Positions 52,400 to 64,000 of a stretch of DNA of 64,000 bases are shown piece after piece (within the stretch, counting starts at the first letter, position 1; the number at the start of each line of letters is the position of its first letter). A program made the position numbers and the translations under genes. The stretch is from Rostratula benghalensis (Eukaryota > Chordata > Aves > Charadriiformes > Rostratulidae): assembly GCA_013399305.1 (NCBI GenBank), contig VXAI01000096.1, positions 2,654,737 to 2,718,736 of the forward strand. The letters are read 5' to 3'. The notes beneath the pieces were generated by a model. It was not told the origin of the DNA. It was given only the letters and a program-made list of their open reading frames with translations, and ran no database searches.

Positions 52400-55300
52400 A
52401 GGTTATACCCAACACTTAAAAGAGAAGGATCTAGGAATGGGTATGGTCACCAGCAGCAGGATTTATGTTGTAGCCATTGTAATGCTGTCACTAGAGTACT
52501 TAAGAAACAATCACTGTGATTTACAGTCCCATCAAACCCAACCCGTTTGTGCCACTGATGAGGTTAGTGATTTATTAATTGCTTTGAATGGGGTGTCATA
52601 CGCTGACTGCCAGCTACTTGGGTGGCAGAGTGGAATTCAGACCTGCTCCTTTGAACGTGTCTGTGGGCTGCACCTGGATGGTATCCACTGTTTCCAAGCC
52701 TCCCATCACAGGCTTTCAGTTTCTTGAACTCAAGGACAAGAGCTTAAGGATGGGGAGGACCCAGAAGGCAAAACTGAGTTACCCTCCTAATGGGATATGT
52801 TTTTTTTCTCCTGCTCTAGACATGGCCTTCATGGAGCCTTGTCCCTTATGGCCAGGTGAGTAGATTTAGGAAATGCTTCTAGAACTCTCAAGGAACAGGG
52901 TTTTTTTGTTTTGTTTTGCAAGGGTGTTACAACTCCCTACATGTTTTATGGACTGGTTATTTCACAACACTTATTCAGAGCTGTGGATACTCTGAGCCCT
53001 CTTCCCACAACAGGGCCTTTAAGAGAGGTGAAAGGTAGGATTTTCTGGGGAAGTATCTAGGGTGGTAATAGCCTCCTAGTCAGGGCACTGAACATCAGTG
53101 CAGTGGAGTTACTCAATGGACACTTGTGCTCACAAAGCTGAGGTCTGAGGGCTCTGTATATCGAGATCTAGCTTGAAGCTCTGATCAGGAAAGCTGTGAA
53201 AGGCAACGCTTTGAAAGTGCCTTTTCCAAGTTGCATAAAACTTCATCAATTGTGCTCTGCTGGACAAGAATGACATAGCCAAGTGCAGAAGTGCTCATGG
53301 TTGTGAGAGAATCAATTAGGGCATGTTGATGAATAATGCATGTGCAGCTTAGGAGGGATGGATGACATCGGGTTTATTTTTGTACTGTTAATTGAAAGTG
53401 ATTCTAGGACAGAAAAAAAAGAGCACAAAGGGAAGAAAGGGAGCTTTGGGGGATTCTGGTCAGAGCGTCAGTAGCTGGAGGCTCACCAGCAATGCTTCCT
53501 GTCCATTAAGCTGTAAAGACCTCAGGAAGAAGAATTGCACTAATGTCCTCTACAGCTCCTAATCCATGTAACAGATACTGCCCAGGCACCCAGCTCAGCC
53601 TGTAAATGATATGAGTATTTAAAGAGACAGAAGTTGAAGCTGTTGCTCTGAAATCGGATGGCCTTTCCTGTGTTAAGATAGTGGTTGCCTTGCTCTTTTG
53701 GGGCCCAGTTGTAGGATATCAGCCAGCTCTATTTATCCCTAGAGATGAGGTTCTGCTGTTCCTTGGATGCACAGGGATCTCTAAAGGGGAGCTGGTGCCG
53801 GAGGAAGCCTGGCACCCTGGTGGGAAGTGATCTGTTGCTGCTAACGTGTGCTGAAGTTCCCTGCATACACAGTGTGTGGCTGTGTCATGAGAAGACCGGG
53901 TCCAAATGAACTGTTCTAGAGATTTTATGGGTCTGTGCACTGGCTGGGTTTGCAAGAGGCAGGGAATCTGTGTCAGCTCTGTGAGTGGCATAACTACTGC
54001 AGGCTAGAGCAGGAGCCTGGCAAAGGGGTGCTCCACATCTCTTTCCTTTGGTGTTTCCCAGCACCCAGCTAAGGGAATTTAGATCTTAATTTAAAGCTGT
54101 CCAGCTCAGGGTAAAACCTGGTGCAGGTGCCCTGTAGTAGTCACACAAGGGGAAGGACAGAGGGCACACTGCTGTGGTGAGCAATCAGCCTGAGGACCCA
54201 TGTCAATCTCTTGTCTGTATAGCACTTTTGGTGATGGTTGATATATGTGTGGAAGGCTGTGAGTTGACTTAGAGGGTTGTGTGGGTGGCTGCTCTACTAA
54301 AATTGAGTGGGAACTATCGATTCCACCTGAAATATTTAATTTCTTATGCTGGGAGGGGTCATTCCTTCAACCTAATCTTTCACAACAGTGATGGTAAAAG
54401 ACAGCTGGTACCTGTTTAGTCAGAGCTATCATGTGTTGGAACCCTCACATGTTTCCTTGAGGACTAACACATGAGCCTTCCCCCCCCAATTCTATCTGGA
54501 CAGTGTAACTCCAGCCTCAGTGTTGCAAACCAGCAGTAGTAACTCACACTTGCTGCTTGGACTGAATGTTGGTGGAGCTGTCAGCTTCTGGTGTCAGTGT
54601 CTGCTTCACTGTGGTGAATGTGGGTGTCCCGAGGCTGGACTGTGACCCACCTGCTGAGAAACACAAATGATGTGGAGCTGTGTGAAAGGGGTGAACAGTC
54701 CCACTGCAGTGGGACCGGGCAGGTAGCTCCCCTGTGCAGACTCCAACCAAACACATCCACTGGGCAACATGGATATCTGACCACGAAGATTTGCTGACTT
54801 TGAAAGTTAGTGGTCATACATCTATAGGTGGCAAGAATAATCTTCTAGGTCAGTTTTGGCTGCCTTAATAAACTTCACAGAAATCAGAAGGCGCTAGCTG
54901 CTGGAGTGCTTACAGGAGTGGCCCCTGAAGCAGCCATCCTCAGCTGGACTGTGCTTGTCAATGCTACTGTGGAGCAAATGCCTGAAGCATGATTTTTTTT
55001 TTAATATATTTCCATGTTGTAATGTGAAATAAAAGCCAGTAAGGACTCCTCACTGCTCTGCTGGTGGCTCTTATGCCTGTTTTAACTTGTAGTTGGTTCC
55101 ACTCTGTCTCAGAAGCCTCTGCTGTCATCTCTCTCTGGATGAGAGAAAATCAGACAGAACCTGGGCAGGAAATAAAACCTTGAATTTCATGTCATCCTAT
55201 GGAAGATGAGGATTTGTCTAGGTGGGGAGAAGGGTGAAGGTTTTCTGTGATACCTCATGCCTTTGCAAAGTCCACAGCAGCACACTGTTTGTGAGATGCC

Positions 55301-56130
55301 TCTGTGGTGGTATGGTCCTTTCATTCTGAATCAGCTCTGGCTTCCCTGAAATCCAGGAGACCCCTGAAGGACCAGGGATTCAGTTACTCTGATTTGTGCC
55401 TGGGGTGTCACTACATACCCAGGGTTAGACACCAGTCTGCCACTTCTATTTTCCATGCTCTTGAGTACCGCCTTGGGGACCAGACAGGCACTTTCTCTGC
55501 TGGTCTTTTTCTTGTTCTTTTTCTTCCCTTTAACAAAACACCAGGCTCCTGCTGTTGTACAGGATGGGCAGCACAATCTCAGAGCAGTGTCAAGCAGCAT
55601 GTCCTGGCAGTGGTGAAGGCTATCAACATGCCAGGCTGTGTCTGTGGGAGCACAGCCAGCTGGTGGAAGTGAGTGATGAGCTCTCCTGTTCCTCAGCACT
55701 CATTAGATGACATCTGAAATGCCCTGTGCAGTTTTGGATGTCCCCCAATACGTGAAAGAGGTGAACTTAAGTGAGTCCTGTGGAAGCTGCAAAAGGGCTG
55801 GGGCATACCATGCTGAGGGAACAAGGTGGGTTGAGCTGGAGAAGGGATTTGGGTAGACTCAGTGGTGGTCACCCTGTACCTGGGGAGATTGTATGGAGGC
55901 AGCAGACCCAGAGGTTCGTGGCAGGAGGATGAGGAACAGCAGTTGTATAAACGGGTCTTCTATCAGGCTGGTTATGTGGGAAAAGCTCCCTCCTCTGAGG
56001 AAGCCCAGCATTGGAGCAGGAATTTCAAACGTGGAGGGTTTTAAGACCTGACAGGACAAAGCCCAGAGCTGAGCTCTGCGTTGCCCCTGCCTTGAGGGGA
56101 AGGCTGGAGGAGAGACCCCTGAGGCCCCTC
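52400..56130. other. Intergenic sequence left of the second CpG island
   Basis: No gene or recognised repeat. Sequence becomes GC-richer only after about 56.05 kb. Frames of up to 122 codons on both strands overlap each other and look like chance. Confidence 0.6.
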
Positions 56131-57350
56131 AGCCTTAATTACCACGGGACCCTGTGGCTAATTAACAGCATCTCGCCGTGTATTACCTCCATGCGGCCGC
56201 TCTCCTCGCAGCCGACACCGGGCCAGGAAGGCCTTGAGCCGGGCTCGGCTCCCGCCGTTACCCGCTCCGGGACCGCTGAGCCTGCCTGAGCGGCGGATGG
56301 GGCCCGCGGGGCTCCGGAGGGCGCCCCGCAGCAGCCCCGTCCCTCGGCGAGCGGGCCCCGAGCGGAGCGGGTCCCCCTCAGGGCCGGGGCGTCCTGTCTC
56401 CGCCGCCTTCCCGCCCTCTGAGGCGAGGGGGAACCTTTCTCCGCCCTGCGGAACCTTTGCGGCGGAGGCGCCTGTTGCTGCCCGGGGGATCCTGCGGCTG
56501 CTCCGGCGGGGGGTGGCGGGGGGGGNNNNNNNNNNNNNNNNNNNNNNNNNNNNNNNNNNNNNNNNNNNNNNNNNNNNNNNNNNNNNNNNNNNNNNNNNNN
56601 NNNNNNNNNNNNNNNNNNNNNNNNNNNNNNNNNNNNNNNNNNNNNNNNNNNNNNNNNNNNNNNNNNNNNNNNNNNNNNNNNNNNNNNNNNNNNNNNNNNN
56701 NNNNNNNNNNNNNNNNNNNNNNNNNNNNNNNNNNNNNNNNNNNNNNNNNNNNNNNNNNNNNNNNNNNNNNNNNNNNNNNNNNNNNNNNNNNNNNNNNNNN
56801 NNNNNNNNNNNNNNNNNNNNNNNNNNNNNNNNNNNNNNNNNNNNNNNNNNNNNNNNNNNNNNNNNNNNNNNNNNGGGGTGGGGGGCTGTGGCGGTGGGCG
56901 AGCGGGTACCGGGATGGGGGGAACGGCGGGACAACGGCTGCCGGGCCCGGTGAGGCGGCGGGGAAATGGCCACCCGGTCTGAGGAGGTGGCTCTTGGCGG
57001 GGCGGGGGGAGGCGGTGTGAGGGAACAGGGGGCTGTCGGGTTGGGTCCGGGGCTGAGCCTGGGGACGAGGGTCGGGCTGGGGCTGTACCCGGTTGCCGTG
57101 GGAGCGGAGCGGCCCGGCCCGGGACCGCCGAGTGTGGGGCTTTGGGGGCGGCAGGGTGGCTCGCCTGGCCGCCCTCGGCAGCATCCCGCCGAGTTTCGGG
57201 GCCTAAGCCAGTTTCTGGTTTTGAGGGGGCGGCACCTGCCTCCCCTGCGGTGTCGTGGACCATCGGGTGTCGTGGGGTGCTGAGCCGGGGGTGCCTGGCA
57301 GGGTCCGGCTCTGCCGGGGTACCATGGCTGTCACCTTCCTGCAGGGACTG
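56130..57350 (+). promoter_or_regulatory. RAD54L2: CpG island, probable promoter and 5' UTR exon of RAD54L2
   Basis: This is a very GC- and CpG-rich island with an N gap. It contains a GC box (ggggcggggg, about 56,999-57,008) and a donor-like site, CCGGGCCCG followed by gtgagg, at 56,949/56,950 on the plus strand. RAD54L2, a SNF2-family helicase-like protein, is the gene divergently next to DCAF1 in human as I remember it. No coding sequence of it is visible, so the island is well supported but the gene name is inference. Confidence 0.45.
56526..56874. other. Assembly gap (349 N) in the second CpG island
   Basis: The N run lies between G-rich flanks (ggggggg on the left, ggggtggggg on the right). 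Long frames crossing it are artefacts. Confidence 1.
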
Positions 57351-58620
57351 AAGAGCCGTGGTCCCCAGTAAATGGATATGCAAAGTAGTGATTTGGTGTC
57401 TCTTGTCGGTGAGCTTTAAGGGAGAAGGCTCAGCGTGTCGAGCTGTTACCTCCTTTCATTGGATCCTGCCTCACCACTTTTTAACTTGCTCCCTCCGTGG
57501 GATAGTTTATGGGTTACTTTTGCTGGCAGTTACGTTGGGGACTGGATGTATCGGTGCTCGCGTTCATAAGGTACTCATAAACTCCCATTGATTTCCCCTC
57601 CTGCCCCTTCATCGATTTGTACAAAACTGGTGCTTTCAAAAGTTCTTAGTACATCACTTTAGTCCATGTGCAGGTGGGGGATTTTTACTGGAAAAAAACC
57701 CCAACCCTTTAAAAGGAAACAATGGAGCTCTTTCCCTCCCTTTTTTTTATGCTAGTAATATGCTAATGACCCCATTTGCGTGTCTTTTTAACTTTCTTAA
57801 TGTATGGTATTCTTTGTTCAATGTTCTTTGTACTGTTCTCCAAGCATTGCACCTGGTAAAGAATCACTTAGCCCATAGGAAATCACTGCAGAAACTTCTG
57901 TATTGGTTTAAGATGTTCTTGCTGCCTGGATCGAGGTGGTAACTCCTCTCCTTGGCTTAGAGTAATGGACCTTGTGAGCGCTCTCTGTCTGTTTCAATGC
58001 AAAATCAATTAGTTTGGAATAAACAGCCTTTGTGTTGGTAGTTCGGCTCTAGGGGCAGTAGCACCCAACAGAGGGATGAAAACAAAACAGGCTGCCTCGA
58101 CCACTGCAGGTGCTTCTGATGGGAGCTTTGACCTGGCCTTGGCTTGCTAAGTGAGGCCCAGGTGAGTTCCCCAGGTGTGAAGCTATCCATCCTGAATATA
58201 CAGAGTGAACAGCTTGGCTTCTTATCCTGTAACTGTATCAGCATCGGAGTATAGGGGTTGTTCGTTAATGGTAAGTGCTGAGTCTGAAGAAGAAAAGCAG
58301 TTGCTGCTTTAAGCAAGAGCTGTTGTAGAAGTGTGAGGTTTTATGGGTTAACACTGCCTCAGACTGAATGGTCTCTCCCCCCCCACCACCCCCTCCCCCA
58401 AAAAAAAGCTGAATGTTTAGCCACTGTGTTGCACTTGTACTGCACTGGGGCAACTGGTAACTTCTGCATCCCCAAAATCTCTTGAACTTCCAGCTTTGAT
58501 ATTTGAGAGTCCTGCAGATCCTGCACTGGAACATCACGTGCTCTTTTGAGGAGAAGCACCAAACAACGTGTTTTCTCTCTCATCTCAGTAGCGGTTCCAT
58601 TTTAGTGGAGATTTGAAAGG
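57351..58620 (+). other. Putative first intron of RAD54L2, no element recognised
   Basis: Sequence right of the island becomes AT-richer. A C-rich run followed by A8 lies near 58,376-58,407. No exon with an acidic SNF2-family N-terminus (MSDES-like) is visible in any frame. Confidence 0.4.
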
Positions 58621-58624
58621 AATA

Positions 58625-58870
58625 ATCATGGAATCATTGGAATTGTCAGCATTGCAAGGGACCTCTAGAGATCATCCAGTCCAGCTCCCCTGCTAAAGCA
58701 GGGTTGCCCGGAGCACATCAGTCAGGGCTGCATCCAGGAGAGTCTTGAAGGTCTCCAGAGAAGGGGACTCCATACCTTCCCTGGGCAGCCTCTGCCAGGG
58801 CTCTGTCACCCTCATCCTAAAGAAGTTTTTCCTCATATTTGAATGGAACTTCCTATGTTCCAGGCCCTTA
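58625..58870 (-). mobile_element. CR1 LINE 3' fragment (copy A)
   Basis: Read on the minus strand it ends with the CR1 3' signature: tggactggatgatctctaga, ggtcccttgcaatg, then degenerate tccaatgattccatgatt repeats. The rest matches the usual CR1 3' region (gggcagcctctgccagggctc, gaagtttttcctcat on the plus strand). Truncated at its 5' end. Confidence 0.85.
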
Positions 58871-58892
58871 TAGTGTTCCCCAGGGTCTAAGT

Positions 58893-59337
58893 TAAATTCA
58901 GGTTGGAAAGGACCTCAGGAGGTGTCTCTTTCAACTTGCTGCTCAAAGTGGAATCAACACCAAGCTCAGACCAGGGTTTGTTAATTTAGGTCTTAAACCC
59001 CTCACAGGCAAAAATTCATCAGTCTCTTCATCTCTGTCCCAGTGCTTGACAGGCCACAGCCTCTGCTGTTGCAGTTTATGTCTGGTGTCCTCCTGTGTGC
59101 TTCTGTGCACAGCCTTCTGTTCTTGATACACTTTGTGCCTGGACAACCTAGGTCTCCTAGCTTCTCCTCACACAGGAAGTGCTTTGTCCCCCAGAGCATC
59201 TTGGTAGCCTACCACTGAACTCAGTCTGGTTTATCTATGTCTTCCTTGTACTAGTGGTGTCCAAAACTGCTTGAGGCGTTCCAGGTGGGTCTGAAAAGTA
59301 CCAAGTGAGCATGAATCACCACATCCCTTGGTCATAG
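58893..59337 (-). mobile_element. CR1 LINE fragment (copy B, older, split by copy C)
   Basis: The plus strand shows ggttggaaaggacctcagga, the antisense of a CR1 3' end, then diverged CR1 sequence including agcatcttggtagcctacc, tgtcttccttgtact and tccaggtgggtct. It is more diverged than copy C and stops where copy C begins. CR1-like sequence seems to resume at about 59,785-59,850 (gccatgctcctgctgttggc). Confidence 0.7.
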
Positions 59338-59784
59338 AATGGTTAGAGTTGGAAGGGACCTTAAAGATCATTAAGTTCCACTCTGCCTGCCATGGGCAGG
59401 GACACTTCCCATGAGGCCAGGTTGCTCAAAGCCCCGTCCAGCCTGGCCTTGGACACTTTTCCAGAGATGGATCATCCACAACTTTTCTGGGCAAGTTGTT
59501 CCAGTGTCTCACCACCCTCACAGGAAATAATTTCTTTCTGCTATCTAACCTAAATCTCCCCTGTTTCAGTTTAAAGCCATTACCCCTCATGCTATCACTA
59601 CACTCCCTCATAGACTCCCTCTCCGTCTCTCCTGGAGCCCCTTGAGCTACTATAAGATCTCCCTGGAGCCATCTTTTCTCCAGGCTAAACAACTCCAGAT
59701 CTCTCAGCCTGTCTTCATAGAAGAGGTGCTCCAGCCCTTTGATCATCTTCGTGGTCCTCTACTGAACCCGTTCCAACAGGTCCA
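59334..59784 (-). mobile_element. CR1 LINE 3' fragment with end of ORF2 (copy C)
   Basis: The minus strand keeps the C-terminal end of the CR1 reverse-transcriptase ORF as an open frame (59,426-59,746), with landmarks [26 protein letters not shown] and [11 protein letters not shown]. It is followed by the 3' end (aaggtcccttccaactctaa and ccattctatg). The middle of the frame is disrupted relative to the family, so it is non-functional. It appears inserted into copy B. Confidence 0.9.
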
Positions 59785-59850
59785 TGATGATGCAGGCCAT
59801 GCTCCTGCTGTTGGCTCGTGTCACTGCCGGGGCAGGCTGCTGACTCCCCT

Positions 59851-62626
59851 TTAGCCCGCTGTCTGCCATGCACTACGTTTCGTGTTGGTGTGTGCATGTC
59901 CAGGTGTGAGCACGTGTCTGTATACACTTGCCCACAACCATTGCCTCTCATCTCCTGCCCTGCATCTCTGAAAAGAGCCTCGTTAACGTGTAGGTGTATA
60001 TACTTGTGTGTGTGTATACCCCCACATGTCAAATTACACCTTCTGCAGCACTGAGCAGTGGTTTTCCTATCCTTTCCCATGCATTCCAGTTGTCACTAGT
60101 GGTGACTGTTGACTTTCCAAGCTCATCTGCTGTCACAGGTACCCTGGCTGGTGGTACCTCCCAGCCAGCAGGTCTGCCGGTTGCCTGGCCTTGACTTTGT
60201 TTCTCCAAATTGCATTGTTTCAAATCCCTCTTTGAGCTGTATCAGGTTACCAGGGCTGGGAAGGGAGGGAGGAAGTGGTGGTGGAGCGATGCTTTTCCCA
60301 TGAGGATTGAGTTGAATGCCATTTGATCACATTCGAATACAAAATGGAATGTTTTCAAGTAGCGTTGTTCATGGGTGTGAGTTAAATGAAATGTTTAGGT
60401 GCAGTATTTTTAAGAATGAATTTATGTTCGTGCAATTTCTTTGAATTTGTTTCATTCAAGTGCTTAGAAGTTTTTGGGAGATAGTGCCCTGTAGGATAAA
60501 TATTCTCTGTTAACAAAGTTTCCTCTTCTAAACTTAATTCTGGAGAACTTGGTTCCTGCAGAGGTTATGTACTATTTGATATTCCTGTGTGCTTGGCACA
60601 GATACAATTTTGAGATGTGTATTTTCTGTTTACTCAAAATAATTTCTTCATAATATTTTCCTGATTGTCAAGTGTGCTCAGTTAATTACAGTTGTGTTTG
60701 CTTCGAAGAGTGCTCCTTGCAAGACAGAAATGTGTTGTGTTTAAGCAACATAGCTATATAAAAATAAAAGTTATAGAGAGTGTGGTTTCCCTCTGCCCTC
60801 CAAATTGGTGTTTATTAATTACTTGCACTGACACAGAAGAAGTAGAAATCAATATATGGGTTCTGTATGGTAGAATAGCATGTGTGGAATCTGAAATCTG
60901 TGTAATTTGAAACAATGATTAAAAATTTAATTTCTCATTAACTTTTAGAGACTTTAAGTTTGATTTCCAGGGTTTTATGCTTAGGAAACAAATAAGCAAG
61001 TACTTAAGTAAGCAGGTTGCAGATCAATATTTTGTATGTGGTAACCAGCAAATGCTAATTGCACATATTTCCTACCAGAATCAGTGTACCTGAAGTTGAA
61101 ACAAGTTTTTTAGGGGAAAAAATAAAAGGGGGAGCTTAGAAAGTACATATTACTTTCATCCATGCGGATATAAAACTTCTCAAGAATTGTTGCTTTAAAA
61201 AATACCTCAAAGTATAGAAAATAGGCTTTTAGAAATTAGCAGGTCAGACGTATCGTTGACTCAATTTTATGTCTGAAGTGGAATAGCAGACTGTCAGTTC
61301 AGTCCTGCAAGGGAGGCTTATTCAGTGCTATTGTAATCTCAGAGCAGCTGTGATGATTTAAATCTTGTTCTTGCTCAGATGTAATACTGGAGTTGGGGTC
61401 AGTCTGACACTTCCAAAAATCTTGTGGCGTTTTGAAGGTAACTAAAACTTACTTGAAGGTGGTGGAGGGAAGTATTACATCACTTAAATTTAATAACAGT
61501 ATTTTCAGCATGCTCTAAAACCTGTAAGTAGGAGCAGTGATTTGAAGCACTCTTTGGTGGCCTGACAGCTTGTTCCAAAGCTGCTATTCTGCAGATGTAT
61601 CTGCAAGTTTGAATGTAGACACAAAGAAAAGAAGAAGAAACTAATTTAGGTATTAGTGAGAGCTGATTTTTCAAACATCAGAAAAGATGTAATGGCTGGT
61701 GTGCACGTCTGGAGGAGGTGTTGATTCTCTGCTACAGAAGAGTGCCTAATAACTTCATGACTGAAGATCATGTTAAAAGCTGCAGAAGTCTTAAGAGTAA
61801 GACTTTTAGCCAGTTGCTCCAAGACCAGGCTGGAGAAATGTTAGATGCTGTCAGTGTGGCTTGTAGTCCAACATTCAAACCTTAAAAACAGGGCCTTCTA
61901 CTACTGTCCTTAATCCTAGGTGGAATTTTTGGGCTGTGAAGTGCAGTTAACCGTTAGCTTCTCGAACACCTATTTGAAAAGGAGGAGAGTTGATGAGATG
62001 AACCAGCTTCTTGCTGATATGACTTGATGTCCCCCTCCTCCTCCTCTGCATGTGCACATGCAGTGGTCCTGGTTGAACCTTTAGTAAATGCGATACAGTG
62101 GCAGAAAACGCTGCCTACTGCTGTAACTGAAATTTCTAGCCATGATTTAAGCATATTAACAAAAGCTCTCTTCTGCCACTGCAATTGATTCTGTTGTGGT
62201 GGACTTTTGCTGGCAGATAAAGAGAAAAACAAAGTTGGAAAAGCTCAATATACCCATGTGTTTTCTTATGTTACAAATACATCGAAACTTACGCTGAACA
62301 AGAGGAGGACCTTGATTGAGGCATAACATGCAAAACAATGCACTTTACATAACAAGAGAGTCTTAGGAGAGGCACTAAATTTATAAAAGCAATTAGAGAG
62401 GTTTCATAGTGATTTGGCAGATTTCAGGCAGATAACTTTACCCTGGCATTCTCTGTGGAAAGCTAGCTTGATCTAATTAACAACAAACTGGCACTATACA
62501 AGGGCAAAATTAATTAACAGAAACTCCAGAACCTTTCCATTCCTTAGCCAATGTGGCTGATAAAGTATGAAGAGCTTGCAGGGTGAGCGTAGTATGGGAA
62601 ATAATTGAAACGTAGTAGAGGTAATA
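59851..62626. other. Putative RAD54L2 intron, no element recognised
   Basis: AT-rich sequence without a recognised exon or repeat. Short frames only. Confidence 0.5.
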
Positions 62627-62855
62627 GAGAATCAGAGAATGGTTTGGGATGGAAGGTACCTCCAAAGATCATCTAATCCAACCTCCTCTGCAATGAGCAG
62701 GGACATCTTCAGCTAGGTCAGGTTGCTCAGAGCCCCGTCCAGCCTGGCCTGGAATGTTTCCAGGGATGGGGGACTGACCACCTCTCTGGGAAACCAGTTC
62801 CATAACCCTGACTTGTCCTTTCTTTCCTTGACAATAAAAATTTTTACCTAAAATG
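62627..62855 (-). mobile_element. CR1 LINE 3' fragment (copy D)
   Basis: Plus strand: agaatggtttgggatggaag, tacctccaaagatcatctaa, tccaacctcctctgc, then gttgctcagagccccgtcca and cagcctggcctgga, all antisense CR1 3' region. About 230 bp remain. Confidence 0.85.
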
Positions 62856-64000
62856 TTTGCTTGTGAAGAAAGCTTTCCTAGCCCATCAGAACTGTGGAAA
62901 TCAAGTTTGAGAGACATGAAAGATTTTCACCAGTCTCTGAGAAACTCAAGGCTTATCCAGGATACCAGCATCAATTAAGCATGGGTTATTTATTTATAGC
63001 TATTGATTCCGAAATAAACAGGTTGTTAAGGTGTATTGATATCAGGGGAATTGCTCTAGCTGTGTGGTGCACCCGAAGGCTACAACAACAACCAACCAAC
63101 CAAACCCCAAACCAAACAAAACCTGTGAACCTGAAAAAGCCTGGAAAGGGTTTGTGGGGTGAAGATGCCCACACATCCTGCCAGTCAACATGGACAACGG
63201 GATGTTACTCAGAAAGGAGTTGGTTATGGAGAGCTGGTGGTGGGATTTACTCAAACTTAGCGAAGTAAAGAAAACTTCTATGTGACTGATGAATGTCAGT
63301 GCTCTGGAAGGTAAAAAGAGAAAAAAAAAATTACATCTCTTGCATCAAACATACAGTCACTTATGTGATTTGGTGGTAATTCTATTCCCATTCCTGCTCT
63401 AATACTAATTACTAAAGTTATTGTTGAAAAATGAATCTTGTTCAACAGATAATGTTTTGTGTTTGGCCAGTGAGTCAAAACCTAGATTAAAAATAGTAGA
63501 TGTGGGAAATGGAATGTGAATTAAGGATTTTTCAGGGATTTATAGTAGTCTAGTGCTTTGTAGTATTTTGATCAGTGGCCTGGAAGAAAACATGAAATTA
63601 GAGTTGATCAAATTTGTGGATTATGTAAAGGTTGCACTGAGTGGTGAACCATGAAGAAGGAGTGGCAGCTGTAGAGCATCCTCTGAATTGTTTGGGTAAC
63701 GGGGTCTATTGTGGCCAGATAGGGTTGTTGGGTTTTTTTTTTGTTTAATAGAGCTGGAGCACAAAGGTACCATGCTGTGGGAAAGACTGGAGACTAGGTC
63801 TAGAATAAACTAGAAAGCAGTGACCTTGGAAAGGATGGCAGGAGCAGAGCAGATACATGGCAGTATGTGAACCCTCAGACTAACACTATAGGTATGAAGG
63901 CTGCTAAAATAAGCTAATTATTTTTTTAATACTAAAGTATATCCATAATAACAGGAAATACTGAATAAAGACAGAGAGGTGAAATCACTTGGGGAATGTT
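62856..64000. other. Putative RAD54L2 intron to the window end
   Basis: AT-rich sequence with the simple repeat at 63,083-63,123. No gene is seen. Confidence 0.5.
63083..63123. repeat. (AAC/CCAA)n low-complexity tract
   Basis: Repeats of caa, ccaa and ccaaac units form a C/A-only stretch in the putative RAD54L2 intron. Simple sequence. Confidence 0.85.

Noticed and set aside
56139..57383. Long frames on both strands across the second CpG island (up to 414 codons)
   Set aside because: Same reason: they cross 349 N, and the rest is low-complexity Pro/Arg/Gly-rich translation of GC-rich DNA.

Overview
The window is vertebrate nuclear DNA and almost certainly avian. It holds one multi-exon gene with GT-AG introns, two GC-rich CpG islands that each contain an N gap, several 3' fragments of CR1 LINEs (the dominant retroposon of birds), and two solo LTRs of an avian-type endogenous retrovirus. 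There are no bacterial features: no operons, ribosome binding sites, CRISPR arrays or insertion sequences.

Positions 1 to about 36,900, minus strand: this is DCAF1 (VPRBP), the substrate receptor of the CUL4-DDB1 ubiquitin ligase. I rebuilt 21 coding exons by eye, from the start codon at 31,498 down to 2,610. They give 4,203 nt, exactly 1,401 codons, with every junction in frame and every intron GT-AG. The missing part is the strongly acidic C-terminal tail (about 100 residues by comparison with the ~1,507-residue human protein), whose exons must lie left of position 1. A non-coding first exon is proposed in the CpG island near 36.75-36.9 kb, with NRF1-, ZNF143/THAP11- and YY1-like promoter motifs just upstream at 36.97-37.03 kb. 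Introns are mostly unremarkable AT-rich sequence. Exceptions are an antisense solo LTR between coding exons 5 and 6, a CR1 3' end between coding exons 8 and 9, a 17-base C tract (sense strand) serving as the polypyrimidine tract of coding exon 10, and a 19-bp tandem duplication at the acceptor of coding exon 14.

Positions 37.1-56.1 kb: intergenic. It holds a second solo LTR of the same family in the opposite orientation (38,877-39,452), simple repeats, and a 268-codon open frame of unknown status (51,593-52,399, minus).

Positions 56.1-57.35 kb: a second CpG island with an N gap. In the human genome the gene divergently adjacent to DCAF1 is RAD54L2, so this is probably the RAD54L2 promoter and 5' UTR exon on the plus strand. 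No coding exon of that gene is visible, so this rests on remembered synteny. The rest of the window (57.35-64 kb) would then be its first intron; it holds four CR1 fragments, one inserted into another.

No undescribed biological system was found. The points most worth checking are splice-site architecture in DCAF1 and the two retroviral LTRs.
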